DNA of 64,000 nt from Spirosoma oryzae (GTDB taxonomy: Bacteria; Bacteroidota; Bacteroidia; Cytophagales; Spirosomataceae). Below the pieces are notes generated by a model. It did not search any database. It was not told the DNA's origin and saw only the letters and a program-made list of their open reading frames with translations. Shown one piece after another: positions 24,244 through 33,522 of the stretch; the stretch's first letter is position 1; each line of letters starts with the position of its first letter. The position numbers were made by a program, and so were the translations under genes. The stretch lies in assembly GCF_003002825.1 (NCBI RefSeq), contig NZ_PVTE01000014.1:62001-126000 (forward strand), in the 5' to 3' direction.

Positions 24244-25155
24244 CTACACCCAGTCGATACCCTTAACCAGTTTCGAGAGTGTATCGGCTTCGGGCGATGC
24301 GGGTTCCGCGTGGAAATCGTAGATCCAGTTGGCCTGCGGGGGCATACTCATCAGAATCGACTCCGTACGGCCATTCGTTTCCAGACCGAACTTGGTCCCC
24401 CGGTCCCAGACTAGGTTAAATTCCACATACCGGCCCCGACGTAGCAGTTGCCACTGCTTCTCGCGCTCGCCGAACGGCAGATCGCGGTTGTTGACCATGA
24501 AGTGCGTGTAGATGGGCGCGAAGGCGTTACCGACGTCTTGCACAAACGCAAACAGATCGGCTTTATGGGCGGGACTGGCAGGTTTCAGGTAATCGAAGAA
24601 AATACCGCCGACACCCCGTGTTTCCTGCCGGTGCGGGATGTAGAAGTACTCGTCGGCCCAGGTTTTAAAGCGCGGGTGGTACGCAGCATCGTGCCGATCG
24701 CAGACCGTCTTGAGGTACTGATGAAACCACCGTGCATCAGCATCATCGACATAGTGAGGAGTCAGGTCGATACCGCCCCCAAACCAGCTGTGTCCGCTGC
24801 TCATCTCGAAGTAGCGCACGTTCATGTGGATGATCGGCACGCGCGGACTGTGTGGGTGCAGCACAATCGACACCCCCGTTGCGTAGAACTCCGCTGGTTC
24901 GGTCAGGTTGAGTGACCGCAGCGTGGCTTCCGTTGCTTCGCCATGTACCGCCGAATAGCCAACGCCCCCTTTCTCGATGACAGCTCCTCCCGCGATCGTT
25001 CGCGAGCGACCACCGCCCCCGCCCGGTCGTTCCCAGGCATCGGTGCGGAATCGACCCACACCATCGGCCGCTTCGAGCGACTGACAGATGCGGTTCTGCA
25101 AATCCATAAAAAATTGACTGATGGTTTCTTTGCTGAGGGTCTGATCGGTAATCAT
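24244..25155 (-). CDS. hemF: oxygen-dependent coproporphyrinogen-III oxidase
   Basis: Aerobic heme-pathway enzyme converting coproporphyrinogen III to protoporphyrinogen IX. The HemF signatures are unmistakable: WFGGGIDLTPHYVDD, with metal/substrate residues, then YHPRFKTWADEYFYIPHR and RGVGGIFFDYL. Starting at the ATG at 25155 gives 303 aa, the normal size; a GTG at 25197 overlaps the upstream gene's stop and would add 14 unlikely residues. It follows the AlbA_2-domain gene directly on the same strand, so the two may be co-transcribed. The sequence CGACCTTTG lies just before the start. Confidence 0.94.
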   Translation of the reverse strand: MITDQTLSKETISQFFMDLQNRICQSLEAADGVGRFRTDAWERPGGGGGRSRTIAGGAVIEKGGVGYSAVHGEATEATLRSLNLTEPAEFYATGVSIVLHPHSPRVPIIHMNVRYFEMSSGHSWFGGGIDLTPHYVDDADARWFHQYLKTVCDRHDAAYHPRFKTWADEYFYIPHRQETRGVGGIFFDYLKPASPAHKADLFAFVQDVGNAFAPIYTHFMVNNRDLPFGEREKQWQLLRRGRYVEFNLVWDRGTKFGLETNGRTESILMSMPPQANWIYDFHAEPASPEADTLSKLVKGIDWV

Positions 25156-25193
25156 GCCGCAAAGGTCGCCGTTTTTGGGCGAACCCGGTTCAC

Positions 25194-25820
25194 TCACTCG
25201 CCTAATTTCAGCGTGTAGCGCGTCGGCCGCTGCTTATCGATCAGCAGTAGCAACCCCTGCTCAGCGAGTTGGCGTAGGAGTTTACCCGCCCGGTACGCCG
25301 ATATATTGATGAGCTTGGCGAGTTTGTCGTCAGTGATCGACTCGTTCCGGCGCAGGTATTGTACCAGCGTTCGCACGGTGGGTGATTTGAGCAGGTGTGC
25401 ATCGGCATTTTCACTGCCCAGAATAAGTTTGCTGGTTGGTACCGACTTATCTTTTGCCCGCACGTAGATCGTACGCCGACTATGCTCGTCGATGGCGTAA
25501 TGCGGTTTTTCTTCGCTCTCGGCAACCGTAATGATCAGGATCACGCGCCCATCGGGTTTCTGCACTTCGTAGCTCACCGCTAACGGAGGGTCGACAAGCC
25601 GGTCGGTTGCTTCTTCGATCCGGCGCATTTCGCGCAGTTCCGACGGTACCCCGACAACACGTCCGTCGTCGGCAACACCAATCAATAGCGTCCCACCGGC
25701 GGTGTTGGCGAAAGCCGCCAGTGTACGCGCAATCCGGTGCGACGTTGAGATCGTCCGTTTAAATTCGAGCCGGGTACCTTCGCCCCGCGCAATCAGATCA
25801 TCGAGTTGGTTTCGGGTCAT
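25194..25820 (-). CDS. AlbA_2 / Schlafen-like ATP-binding domain protein with winged helix
   Basis: A 208-aa protein. Its N-terminal domain has the AlbA_2 pattern GEGTRLEFKRTIS ... IARTLAAFANTAGGTLLIGVADDGRVVGV, shared with Schlafen-like proteins and often annotated 'ATP-binding' or 'transcriptional regulator'. The C-terminal ~65 residues form a helix-turn-helix/winged-helix (KLAKLINISAYRAGKLLRQLAEQGLLLLIDKQRP). Role probably regulatory; ligand unknown. It directly precedes hemF on the same strand. Confidence 0.85.
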   Translation of the reverse strand: MTRNQLDDLIARGEGTRLEFKRTISTSHRIARTLAAFANTAGGTLLIGVADDGRVVGVPSELREMRRIEEATDRLVDPPLAVSYEVQKPDGRVILIITVAESEEKPHYAIDEHSRRTIYVRAKDKSVPTSKLILGSENADAHLLKSPTVRTLVQYLRRNESITDDKLAKLINISAYRAGKLLRQLAEQGLLLLIDKQRPTRYTLKLGE

Positions 25821-26242
25821 GCAGAATCGATAAACGAGAAATACGGGCTACGACAGGCCCATTCTTTTACGGCGTGACTGAACTATACTAAAAACAGCCT
25901 TTGACTCATTCGCGTTTAAAAATAAACAGTTTCCCGTACTATTTTTCGCTATTCATCATAATTTACACGGTCCTGAAAACACGATCATTCGCCGACGAAA
26001 CAGGTTAGTATAAAGCCAAACATCGCAATCGCGATACGGACTAACTGGCGTTACCCAGTGTACACGCAACGAACAGAAAGATTGTCATCTGATAATCAAC
26101 ACGTACGCAGGATCGGATACCAAGTCCGTTCTTCTGATACAACTCGAATCACAGTAACGAGCAGGAACGCGGAGTAATTGACGCCAGAAATTCTCAATCG
26201 TTACGCCCGACCAACGTCAGCACTTTTTGTATACCTAGGCAT
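25821..26242. other. intergenic region with no recognised gene
   Basis: About 420 bp upstream of the AlbA_2 gene. It is AT-richer than neighbouring genes. I see no tRNA, no convincing coding frame and no repeat from the other families. It must contain the promoter for the 25194-25820 gene; no clear TAnnTTTG box was identified. Confidence 0.5.
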
Positions 26243-26281
26243 AAAAAAAGCCGCAACTCGTGATGAGCTGCGGCTTTTTTT
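26243..26281 (-). terminator. strong intrinsic terminator
   Basis: AAAAAAAGCCGCA...TGCGGCTTTTTTT stem of about 17 bp with one mismatch and A/T-tracts on both sides, 11 bp after the stop of the AT-hook-like gene. Confidence 0.88.
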
Positions 26282-26292
26282 AGTTGTATGTT

Positions 26293-26769
26293 CTAGGCTT
26301 CTACGTTCTTTGGTTTACGGCCCCGTGGCTTACCGGTGTACGGTGCTTTTTCGGTCGTGTCGTTCAGCAGAAGTTCATAACCGGTTACACCTTCGCTGTA
26401 TGAAAACGGCTTTATCGTAAACGTATATTTAGTGCTGGCGTAGTCGAGTTTTCCTTTCTGTAGAATAGCGCCGAGCGAAATCGTGTAACTCTTCGCAGCT
26501 TTCTCCATGACAAAGCTTTCCTCATTATCCGCACCCGCTGGAACTAGATAAAGGGCTTTAATTTTACGCTTGCCTTCCTGCGTACCGATCATAAACTGGC
26601 CTTCTTCCGGCTTCAATCCGATTTGGTCCACCGATTTCATCGGAAACACCAGTTTGCCCGCGCCTGAAATATAGCCGGTGCTCACCACTTTTTTCTCGGC
26701 AGCCGGTTTCGTTTCTTTCTCGGCGTTATTGTCTTCGGGTTTGTAGAATCGAATATTTTTTGCTTTCAT
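26293..26769 (-). CDS. hypothetical protein with AT-hook-like C-terminus
   Basis: A 158-aa protein. The first ~30 residues are charged and Lys/Glu-rich (EDNNAEKETKPAAEKK). The core (residues 32-140) looks like a compact beta-rich domain (TGYISGAGKLVFPMKSVDQIGL, YTISLGAILQKGKLDYA, KYTFTIKPFSYSEGVTGYELLL). The C-terminus PRGRKPKN resembles an AT-hook (GRP/GRK core), hinting at DNA binding. No family recognised. It has its own promoter-like box (26795-26802) and terminator, so it is a stand-alone, probably well-expressed gene. Confidence 0.75.
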   Translation of the reverse strand: MKAKNIRFYKPEDNNAEKETKPAAEKKVVSTGYISGAGKLVFPMKSVDQIGLKPEEGQFMIGTQEGKRKIKALYLVPAGADNEESFVMEKAAKSYTISLGAILQKGKLDYASTKYTFTIKPFSYSEGVTGYELLLNDTTEKAPYTGKPRGRKPKNVEA

Positions 26770-26794
26770 GTGACAGTGAATTTTCTTGACAGGA

Positions 26795-26802
26795 CAAAGG
26801 TA
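26795..26802 (-). promoter_or_regulatory. Bacteroidota -7 promoter box
   Basis: On the minus strand this reads TACCTTTG, an exact match to the TAnnTTTG consensus, 25 bp upstream of the start codon of the 26293-26769 gene. The -33 TTG element is not clear. Confidence 0.5.
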
Positions 26803-27104
26803 ACAAACCGCTTTATAGAAATCCTAAAGCAAGCTTTTTTTCCTGTTTAGTAGCAACTCACAATTTTACGATAAAGTTACCCGTACCTTTTAGTTTTTTC
26901 TCTTTTCTCGCGTCAATTCCCCGGCGAACTATTTCACAAAATTACTCGATGAACCTACTGCGATCAATCGAGCACGGTCGCTATCTTCCAGTCTTCATCA
27001 ACCTGCTTATTGCCCAAGATCGTGGCAAATAACTACGCTACGCAATTGTTTATCAATCAGGTAAGACAAGCCTGAACCAATCGAAATGAACTCCTGCACG
27101 ACGT
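26803..27104. other. intergenic region with no recognised gene
   Basis: About 300 bp between the promoter of the AT-hook-like gene and the terminator of the carboxylesterase gene. AT-rich, no coding frame of note and no repeat. Confidence 0.5.
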
Positions 27105-27142
27105 AAAAAATAAAATCACCGGCCTATAAATTGACCGGTGAT
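27105..27142 (-). terminator. intrinsic terminator after carboxylesterase
   Basis: Minus-strand stem ATCACCGG / CCGGTGAT with a 12-nt loop, then a run of T (A-tract at 27105-27115 on the plus strand). Lies 31 bp past the esterase stop. Confidence 0.85.
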
Positions 27143-27173
27143 TCGCACGTTAAGAAATACACTTACCTGCTTA

Positions 27174-28808
27174 TTACTGCTTCAACATAAAGCGGTCAAG
27201 TAGTAGATAACGGTCCCGATTTTTTTCTGTTTCAGCCCGCGTATTCACGTCAATATACATAACACTCGCTGGTTTTCCGGGTACGACAGCGGGCCAATTT
27301 GGTAGCCCTTTGCTATTTGGATTACCCGTTTTGATGAAACCGGCGAAGTACCGCTGCATCGTTTTTGATACGTTGTAGTCGTCGGGCGTCCAGGCGTATA
27401 CACTGTTTGTCGCCAGATTGCCCATGGCATATTCGATCTCGGCCGAGTGAACAGCACCTTTCGCGGCTGGCATTTTTATCGCGTTAGGGTCGTTGCTTTT
27501 CACCACGCCACCCGCTAAACCCGGCGTGGCATCGCCCATTTTTTCGGTCATTGCCGGCCGTGCCCGCGTGTACATGTACCGATAGACCGGCTTGCCGCCC
27601 GTCTGACTTTGCAAGTCCGACCATTTCCAGGTGCTGAACCCGATAAAGCGATCACCGGCCAGACTTGTTGCTACGGTTTCAACGTCGCTGTCCGACTGAA
27701 CAGCGTACTGCTTCAAAATAGCATCGGCCTGTTCCGGATACATCCTTTTTACCGCGCTTGTATAATTATCGACCGTGGGCGCTTCCTTGCCAAGCATGGC
27801 GCGGTAGTTCATTTCCTCGGAGTTCCAGCCGACCAGCAGCGGCACGTGCGCCTGCTGCCCGGATTCGAAAATGGCCAGGGGCGACTTCGGGAAAAAGTAA
27901 CCATCGACCACGACGGAGAAGCGGGGGGTATTTGGCTGAGCCGTCGCGGCCAGTATCTTCTCCGCCGGGATAGCCCGCAGTTCTGCCAGCGATTTAGCGC
28001 CCATCTGCTCGGCAAACGCTACTCCTTGTTTCTCACCGTCGGCCAGCGACACCGGCGACAAGGTACCCAGCAACGAGCCACTTTCACCAATGGCCCCGGC
28101 CAGCATATCCTTCGACAAGGGCGACGCCATCAGCGCACTTACAGACACCGATCCGGCCGACTCACCAGCGATCGTGATACGCTTGGGATCACCGCCAAAC
28201 GCAGCAACGTTGTCGCGCACCCATTTCAGGGCCGCGTACTGATCGAGCAAGCCGTAGTTACCCGACGCCTTGTGCGACGACTCAGCGGTCAGTTCGGGGT
28301 GCGCCATAAAACCGAATACATTGAGCCGGTAGTTGACCGTTACGGCCACGATTCCCTGTTTGGCCATGCTTTCACCGTCGTAACGGGGTTCGGAACCATC
28401 GCCCGCCATAAACCCACCGCCATAGTAATAAACCAGCACAGGCAGTTTTTCCTTCGCCGATTTGGCGGGCGTCCAGACGTTCAGGTACAGACAGTCTTCA
28501 CTAACGCCATTCGAGCGGAAGCCCATGTCGCCAAAAATGGGGCGCTGCATCGCGCGTGGCCCGAAGGCGGTTGCCTGCCGAACGCCCTGCCAGTTAGCCG
28601 CCGGTTGGGGCTCTTTCCAGCGCAGATCACCCACGGGTGGGGCGGCAAACGGAATGCCCTTGAATGACCGAACGCCACTCGCTTCGGCTGTTCCAGCCAG
28701 TGTACCGTTGGCCACTTTGGCCTGCGGCTGCGCCCCTGCGCCCGACTGCGCCATGCCAGGCAGCACAGCACAGGTCGTCAGTGCCAGACCGATAATCAGG
28801 TTTTTCAT
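27174..28808 (-). CDS. type B carboxylesterase, secreted (para-nitrobenzyl esterase family)
   Basis: A 544-aa alpha/beta-hydrolase with signal peptide MKNLIIGLALTTCAVLPGMAQ. Family elements in order: EDCLYLNVWTP, the oxyanion-hole loop YYYGGGFMAGDG, the nucleophile elbow ITIAGESAGSVS, and the C-terminal histidine in GAVHSAEIEYAMGN. These enzymes hydrolyse carboxylic esters in the periplasm; natural substrate unknown. Monocistronic, closed by the terminator at 27105-27142. Confidence 0.93.
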   Translation of the reverse strand: MKNLIIGLALTTCAVLPGMAQSGAGAQPQAKVANGTLAGTAEASGVRSFKGIPFAAPPVGDLRWKEPQPAANWQGVRQATAFGPRAMQRPIFGDMGFRSNGVSEDCLYLNVWTPAKSAKEKLPVLVYYYGGGFMAGDGSEPRYDGESMAKQGIVAVTVNYRLNVFGFMAHPELTAESSHKASGNYGLLDQYAALKWVRDNVAAFGGDPKRITIAGESAGSVSVSALMASPLSKDMLAGAIGESGSLLGTLSPVSLADGEKQGVAFAEQMGAKSLAELRAIPAEKILAATAQPNTPRFSVVVDGYFFPKSPLAIFESGQQAHVPLLVGWNSEEMNYRAMLGKEAPTVDNYTSAVKRMYPEQADAILKQYAVQSDSDVETVATSLAGDRFIGFSTWKWSDLQSQTGGKPVYRYMYTRARPAMTEKMGDATPGLAGGVVKSNDPNAIKMPAAKGAVHSAEIEYAMGNLATNSVYAWTPDDYNVSKTMQRYFAGFIKTGNPNSKGLPNWPAVVPGKPASVMYIDVNTRAETEKNRDRYLLLDRFMLKQ

Positions 28809-28984
28809 AGGTGTTATTGATTTTAGGATGCACGATCAGAAGCAATACGTTTATTGTACATATTGCCTCTGACCGTAAACGCTAAAAGCAGCAGAAACTA
28901 CTGTATCCAACAGCTAGATAGGAATATGGATGCGCAGGCAGGGCTACACTATGCCCTGTGAACCCGGTGTCTTAGATGACAAGG

Positions 28985-29371
28985 TCATTCGCTCCTGGTG
29001 GCGAATCGCTTGATCCGTTCATTATAGCGGTCGAGCTGGGCATCATCGGGGGAACCAGCCTGATGTAGTTCGAACAGGAGAAAATCGGCCCGATCAGCGC
29101 CCTCCAGCATACCCTCGAATTTAAGCTCTTCATCTACCCAGGCGGCTGTTTTACGGAGATCGATGGCCTGCTGAAGAACGGCCTGCACAATGGTCGTCGT
29201 TCGCTCGGGGCTTTGCGTGGTCAGCAGCAGCGTACTGACCGACCGCACGTAATCGGCATAAACCAGTTCGTCGGCGGGCAGGGTAGCCTGTACCCATTGG
29301 TAAGTCAGCGTTTGGATTACCTCTTTGTAGGGCGATTGGCCAAGATCGTCGGGGTGTATGCGTCGATTCAC
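28985..29371 (-). CDS. hypothetical helical protein
   Basis: A 128-aa soluble, largely alpha-helical protein: YKEVIQTLTYQWVQATL, TIVQAVLQQAIDLRKTAAWVDEELKFE, and a C-terminal DRYNERIKRFATRSE. Acidic overall. No motif or family recognised. Start MNRRIHPDDL is the first ATG. Lies between the carboxylesterase and a tiny membrane protein on the same strand. Confidence 0.6.
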   Translation of the reverse strand: MNRRIHPDDLGQSPYKEVIQTLTYQWVQATLPADELVYADYVRSVSTLLLTTQSPERTTTIVQAVLQQAIDLRKTAAWVDEELKFEGMLEGADRADFLLFELHQAGSPDDAQLDRYNERIKRFATRSE

Positions 29372-29445
29372 AACTTAAACATACCGGTTTCCGGTCAACT
29401 TCCCATACGCAGGCCAATCGAACCTGCTGATACCCGGCAGCCGGA

Positions 29446-29622
29446 TTATGTTGTACTGACGAGCCACAGCATGATCGTTCCTACTGAGGCATACAATAAA
29501 GCCGCAGCCGTACACTTTACCTTGCACAGCTTTCCCTCGCGGGTGCGTACGGCTTCATCAAGATAAGTAATTGTAACTACCCAGCAGCAGATAGCGGAGA
29601 CCAGTATACCAGCAGGATTCAT
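29446..29622 (-). CDS. tiny two-helix membrane protein (hypothetical)
   Basis: A 58-aa frame (start at 29622, MNPAGILVSAICCWVV) with two hydrophobic helices: GILVSAICCWVVTITYL and AAALLYASVGTIMLWLV, separated by a basic loop (RTREGKLCKVKC). Such hairpins are common among real small membrane proteins, but nothing else confirms it. An ATG 21 bp upstream is also possible. Confidence 0.45.
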   Translation of the reverse strand: MNPAGILVSAICCWVVTITYLDEAVRTREGKLCKVKCTAAALLYASVGTIMLWLVSTT

Positions 29623-29747
29623 AACGAGTGAGTGAAATACCATGGATCGAGACGCTGTCTATACGCATAAAACCGATACCTGGATTCTCGCTACCTACTG
29701 TTGGTTCTACCTACTTTTATCAGTTCCTCGATGCGACCAACGTTTAC

Positions 29748-29785
29748 AAAAAATCCCCGGCTCTGTCAGTAACAGAACCGGGGAT
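29748..29785 (-). terminator. intrinsic terminator after small lipoprotein gene
   Basis: Minus-strand stem ATCCCCGGTTCTGT / ACAGAGCCGGGGAT followed by TTTTTTGT. Starts 24 bp past the stop of the 29809-30015 gene. Confidence 0.88.
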
Positions 29786-29808
29786 CAACCCGTGTAAGCA
29801 ACGATTTA

Positions 29809-30015
29809 TTATTTCTTGGTCGAGTCGGGCATAACAACTTTCGTTGTGTCCGTCATCATCATGGCAGAATCACCGCTAACAACGGTTTCGCTTTCAACGA
29901 CGGTAGCCGTGTCGGTGGTAGCCGCTTCCGACGACTCGGTTTTCTTAGACTGGCAACCAACGGCCATTGACAACATTACGGCGAAGAAGAGCGTAGATTT
30001 AACTACAGATTTCAT
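29809..30015 (-). CDS. small Thr/Ser-rich lipoprotein
   Basis: A 68-aa lipoprotein: signal MKSVVKSTLFFAVMLSMAVGC (Cys21). The mature region is low complexity, rich in Thr, Ser, Glu and Asp (TTDTATVVESETVV...), ending MPDSTKK, so it is probably unstructured on the cell surface or in the periplasm. Starting at the ATG at 30015 puts the signal at the N-terminus; a longer frame adds 20 residues. A good terminator supports real expression. Confidence 0.65.
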   Translation of the reverse strand: MKSVVKSTLFFAVMLSMAVGCQSKKTESSEAATTDTATVVESETVVSGDSAMMMTDTTKVVMPDSTKK

Positions 30016-30117
30016 AGTGATTGTGAATTTTACGGTTTCACGGGTTGATACGCCATCCGCGAATAGGTAACCCAATCACCCTGCCTTTTTACTCTCTTTT
30101 TAATGTATGACCATCTA

Positions 30118-30861
30118 TCAATCCGGCTGATGATAAACCAGCACCGGCACGTCAGACTTGGTAATCAGCGCGGCAGCGTAGTTTGGGTGAAAGAGTTTAT
30201 CCAGAAAACCGGTTTGCGGGTACAGCTCCATCACAATCAAATCAGCCAGCGTATGCTTCATCTGCTCTTCGGTCAGAATCATCAGCGTTGCATCGAAGGC
30301 GTTGACCAGCGAATCGGTCTGTCTGGCTACGTCACTCTGCTGCGTTTGCGGCTGCATGGCATAAGCGATTGACTTTATTTCCGCCGGATACGTCGCCTTA
30401 CCACTTTCATCGGGTGTTGGCACAACCAGCACCGGGCAACGTACGTTATCGACGACATCGCTTACGGACGTCCCCGATAACCGATCGAAAAACGTGCTGA
30501 GATCCGACCGGCCCATCACGATCAGGTCAGCCCTGTACTGTTTGGCCGCGTCAATGATTTCATCTTCGACCGACCCGACTCGCCAATCAGCGTCAACCGA
30601 GAATCCCTCGCTTTGGAGTGACATGGCCAGCGCTTCCAGGTTTTGACGGCTGATGGTTTCCAGCTCCAGCGATGCCGGCGTACTCACCGCGATACCAGCC
30701 CCCGGATCGGCAACGCTGGGTAAGGTCGTATCCGGAACGATAGGCTGGTACACGTGCAATAAGGTGATGGTAGCGCCGGTTTTGCGGGCAAACAGACGGG
30801 CCCAGGCCAGCGGTGCTTCAGTAGTGGTCGTGAAATCGGTCGGGAAGAGTAACGTGTTCAT
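30118..30861 (-). CDS. universal stress protein (UspA family), tandem form
   Basis: A 247-aa protein. The N-terminal half is a complete Usp domain: LLFPTDFTTTTEAPLAWA, LLHVYQP, then ADLIVMGRSDLSTFFDRLSGTSVSDVV and RCPVLVVP, the G-2x-G-9x-G(S/T) ATP-site region being recognisable but modified. The C-terminal half is a degenerate second copy (LADLIVMELYPQTGFLDKLFHP ... SDVPVLVYHQPD). Role in stress survival is by family only. SPFH gene lies 71 bp upstream on the same strand. Confidence 0.88.
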   Translation of the reverse strand: MNTLLFPTDFTTTTEAPLAWARLFARKTGATITLLHVYQPIVPDTTLPSVADPGAGIAVSTPASLELETISRQNLEALAMSLQSEGFSVDADWRVGSVEDEIIDAAKQYRADLIVMGRSDLSTFFDRLSGTSVSDVVDNVRCPVLVVPTPDESGKATYPAEIKSIAYAMQPQTQQSDVARQTDSLVNAFDATLMILTEEQMKHTLADLIVMELYPQTGFLDKLFHPNYAAALITKSDVPVLVYHQPD

Positions 30862-30931
30862 GCGTAGGAAGTGGTCTTTCTGAAAGAACTAACGAAACGG
30901 CCAACATTCCCGCCCCCAACCGGAAATTTGT

Positions 30932-31870
30932 TTACTGAGCCGGTTTTTCCGTGGTAATACCACCCATCTTTTCCACCGCCAGCAATTGCTTCATCGTCTT
31001 GTCCATTCCCTCTGTCGACCCGTCGAGGAAGATGACGTTGCCTTTGCCGTTTTCCGCAAAATGCTTGATGGCTTCCGTCCAGATGGAGAACAGAATCAGC
31101 GATGCGTCGAGCTTGGCTTCGGTCATGACTTTCGCCGATTCGGCCATACCCTTGGCCACTTCCTCCCGAAATAACGCTACGCCCTGTCCGCGCAGCTGCG
31201 ACGCATTTTTCTCGGCTTCGGCCGAAATCTGGATCGCGTTCCCCTCTGCTTCGGCGGCTTTGGTCTTGGTGATAAGCAGGGCCTGCCCTTCATTTTCGGC
31301 GGCTGCTTTCAGGTTCGATGAAGCGACAACCTGCGCCATCGACCGCATGATGATTTCGTCGAACGCAATGTCGTTGAGTTGCAGGTCGATCAGGTGATAG
31401 CCCCAGCTTTCGAGCAGGGTGTCGATCTGGGCTTTTACGTGTTCGATGATTTCACCCCGCAAGCCCAGAATTTCCGCCTGCCGTTTGGTAGCGACGAAGC
31501 TCCGAATCGACCCCTCGATGGTACGGATCAGGGCCTGCATGAACGAAGCCTGGTCGATGAATTTGAAGGCGACGTTCTTAATCGTTTCTTCTTCCTGGTT
31601 GAGTACCGAGTACACCAGCATCGCCTTGAAGTTGACGTTGGCCTGGTCGGCCGTGATCGCCTGAAAAGCCAGTTCAACCGACTGGTTCTGAATGGACACG
31701 CGCCGGTAGATGAATTCGATAAACGGGATTTTGAAATTCAGGCCGGGCATCATGATCCGGGCGTACTTGCCAAAAATCGTGACGACGGCAACGGTACCCT
31801 GCTGTACGATTACGACAGACAGGAAGACAAGCAGGGCAGCAAGAAAAAAGAGAATCAGCAAAAACGGCAT
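30932..31870 (-). CDS. SPFH domain (stomatin/prohibitin-like) membrane protein
   Basis: A 312-aa protein with an N-terminal membrane anchor (MPFLLILFFLAALLVFLSVVIV), a stomatin/SPFH domain (VVTIFGKYARIMMPGLNFKIPFIE, through EIIMRSMAQVVASSNLKAAAENEG) and a coiled-coil region rich in Ala/Glu/Lys (KTKAAEAEGNAIQISAEAEKNASQ). Such proteins form large membrane-microdomain rings and are often linked to protease control. A separate prohibitin-type SPFH lipoprotein lies at 44124-44906. Confidence 0.9.
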   Translation of the reverse strand: MPFLLILFFLAALLVFLSVVIVQQGTVAVVTIFGKYARIMMPGLNFKIPFIEFIYRRVSIQNQSVELAFQAITADQANVNFKAMLVYSVLNQEEETIKNVAFKFIDQASFMQALIRTIEGSIRSFVATKRQAEILGLRGEIIEHVKAQIDTLLESWGYHLIDLQLNDIAFDEIIMRSMAQVVASSNLKAAAENEGQALLITKTKAAEAEGNAIQISAEAEKNASQLRGQGVALFREEVAKGMAESAKVMTEAKLDASLILFSIWTEAIKHFAENGKGNVIFLDGSTEGMDKTMKQLLAVEKMGGITTEKPAQ

Positions 31871-32111
31871 GGGAGTGTGTGTTTAGGTTAACAGACCGAA
31901 GCTACCGGTTTGTCAGTATCCGACACTAGTGAAACCGTACTAACGGTTTAAACTGACTCCGTTTGTGCACAGGCATTGATGTCGGGCTATTGCCATCTTG
32001 TTGGTACCGGTTCCGGACGAAGTAAATCCTGATTTCGCTGCGGCTACGGCAGATTCACGAGCGCATTGAAGAACACAGCGACTAATAGCAACGAAGTCGG
32101 GTTTGTTCAAC

Positions 32112-32164
32112 ATGCATCCGCCCCGCGAGATGACCGGAATACGGTTCTCGCGGGGCGGATGCAT
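32112..32164 (-). terminator. very stable hairpin after MFS gene
   Basis: 19-bp perfect stem ATGCATCCGCCCCGCGAGA with a 15-nt loop, 17 bp past the MFS stop codon. No T-tract, so it may act as an RNA-stability or attenuation element too. The rest of the 310-bp gap (31871-32111) shows no gene. Confidence 0.75.
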
Positions 32165-32180
32165 TTCGTTAATTCGCTTG

Positions 32181-33374
32181 TTACGCCAGCACTTCCTCCG
32201 GCATATCGACGTCGACCGTCGGCGACGATACGTTTTGCTGACGGATGTACAGTACCACACCCAGTAGCAGACCGGCGGTGGCCAGGCCCGCGCCTACCCA
32301 CTGCGGTGATGCGTACCCAAGTCCGGCAGCAATCGGTAGTCCGCCGAGAAAAGCACCCAGTGCGTTCCCGATGTTAAAACCGGCCTGCGTCACCGACGAT
32401 GCCAGCATTTCGGACCCGTTCGATGCGCGAATCATCAGAATCTGAATGGGTGCGCCCAACGAGAACGAGATAGCTCCCGTCACAAACGTCATCGCCAGAA
32501 TCGGCAGTTTGAACGGCGACACGTAGTAAACCACAATCAGGCTGACCGCCATCAGCCCCAGAAAGAGCATGGTCGCTTTGATGGGCGACACCCGGTCGGC
32601 AACCATCCCCGACAGCAAATTACCCACGGCCATACCGATACCGGCCAGTACCAGAATCCAGGTAATCTGATCGGCCCGGAAGTGGGCTACCTCGGTCAGC
32701 AGCGGGGCAATGTAGCTGAACCAGGCAAACAGACCACCCGTACCGATCGCCGTGATGCCCAAGATAAGCCAGGGTTCCGCGTAGGTAAACAGCTTCAGGT
32801 CTTTGCGCAGGTTGGTCTGACCAACGACCGGCATGTCGGGTAGTAGTTTGTAGATCCCAGCCAGTGTGATCAGTCCGACAACGCCGATGACGACGAACGT
32901 CAGTCGCCAGCTTAGCTCATGACCGATATACGTACCAAGCGGCACCCCGACAATGTTGGCGACGGTCAGGCCGGCAAACATCATCGAAATCGATTGCGCT
33001 TCTTTGCCTTTGGCAGCCAGCCGACTCGCAACCACCGCGCCGACACCGAAGAATGCGCCATGCGGCAAACCCGACAGCAACCGGGTAATGAGCATGATCT
33101 CATAACTCGGCGCAAACGACGACAGCAGGTTGAAGACCGTGAACATCGCCATCAGACCCAGCAGAATTTTTTTCGGCGGATAATTGCCGGCAATGGCCAC
33201 CAGCAAGGGCGCGCCCAGTACCACACCCAAGGCGTAGGCCGAAATCAGGTGACCAGCCACGGGAATCGAGATGTCTAGGGTCCGGGCCAGGTCAGGCAGG
33301 ATACCCATCATTACGAACTCCGTCATGCCGATGCCGAAGCCACCCATCGTTAGTGGCAGCAGGTTCTTTTTCAT
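32181..33374 (-). CDS. MFS transporter, AraJ-type drug/sugar efflux
   Basis: A 397-aa 12-helix major-facilitator protein. N-terminus LPLTMGGFGIGMTEFVMMGILPDLA is the DHA1 AraJ/CmlR signature (motif around GIGMTEFVMMG). LISAYALGVVLGAPLLVAI and RLLSGLPHGAFFGVGAVVASRLA are further family motifs. Probably exports a drug or sugar. Monocistronic, closed by a stable hairpin. Confidence 0.9.
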   Translation of the reverse strand: MKKNLLPLTMGGFGIGMTEFVMMGILPDLARTLDISIPVAGHLISAYALGVVLGAPLLVAIAGNYPPKKILLGLMAMFTVFNLLSSFAPSYEIMLITRLLSGLPHGAFFGVGAVVASRLAAKGKEAQSISMMFAGLTVANIVGVPLGTYIGHELSWRLTFVVIGVVGLITLAGIYKLLPDMPVVGQTNLRKDLKLFTYAEPWLILGITAIGTGGLFAWFSYIAPLLTEVAHFRADQITWILVLAGIGMAVGNLLSGMVADRVSPIKATMLFLGLMAVSLIVVYYVSPFKLPILAMTFVTGAISFSLGAPIQILMIRASNGSEMLASSVTQAGFNIGNALGAFLGGLPIAAGLGYASPQWVGAGLATAGLLLGVVLYIRQQNVSSPTVDVDMPEEVLA

Positions 33375-33522
33375 ACGTTTGCAAGTCTCCTACAATCAGT
33401 CTACTATTTGTACCACTGATCGTCCCGCACGGGGCGGTTATTCTTGGATAAATGCAAAACAATGAAATTCGTTTCACTACCTGCGAATGTTCGTATTTCT
33501 TAGCGAATCAGTGCAACAACGA

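Noticed and set aside
26101..26200. Possible tRNA or small RNA in the gap before 26243
   Set aside because: No cloverleaf with a T-arm GTTCGAAYC-type sequence could be built; only the terminator is convincing.
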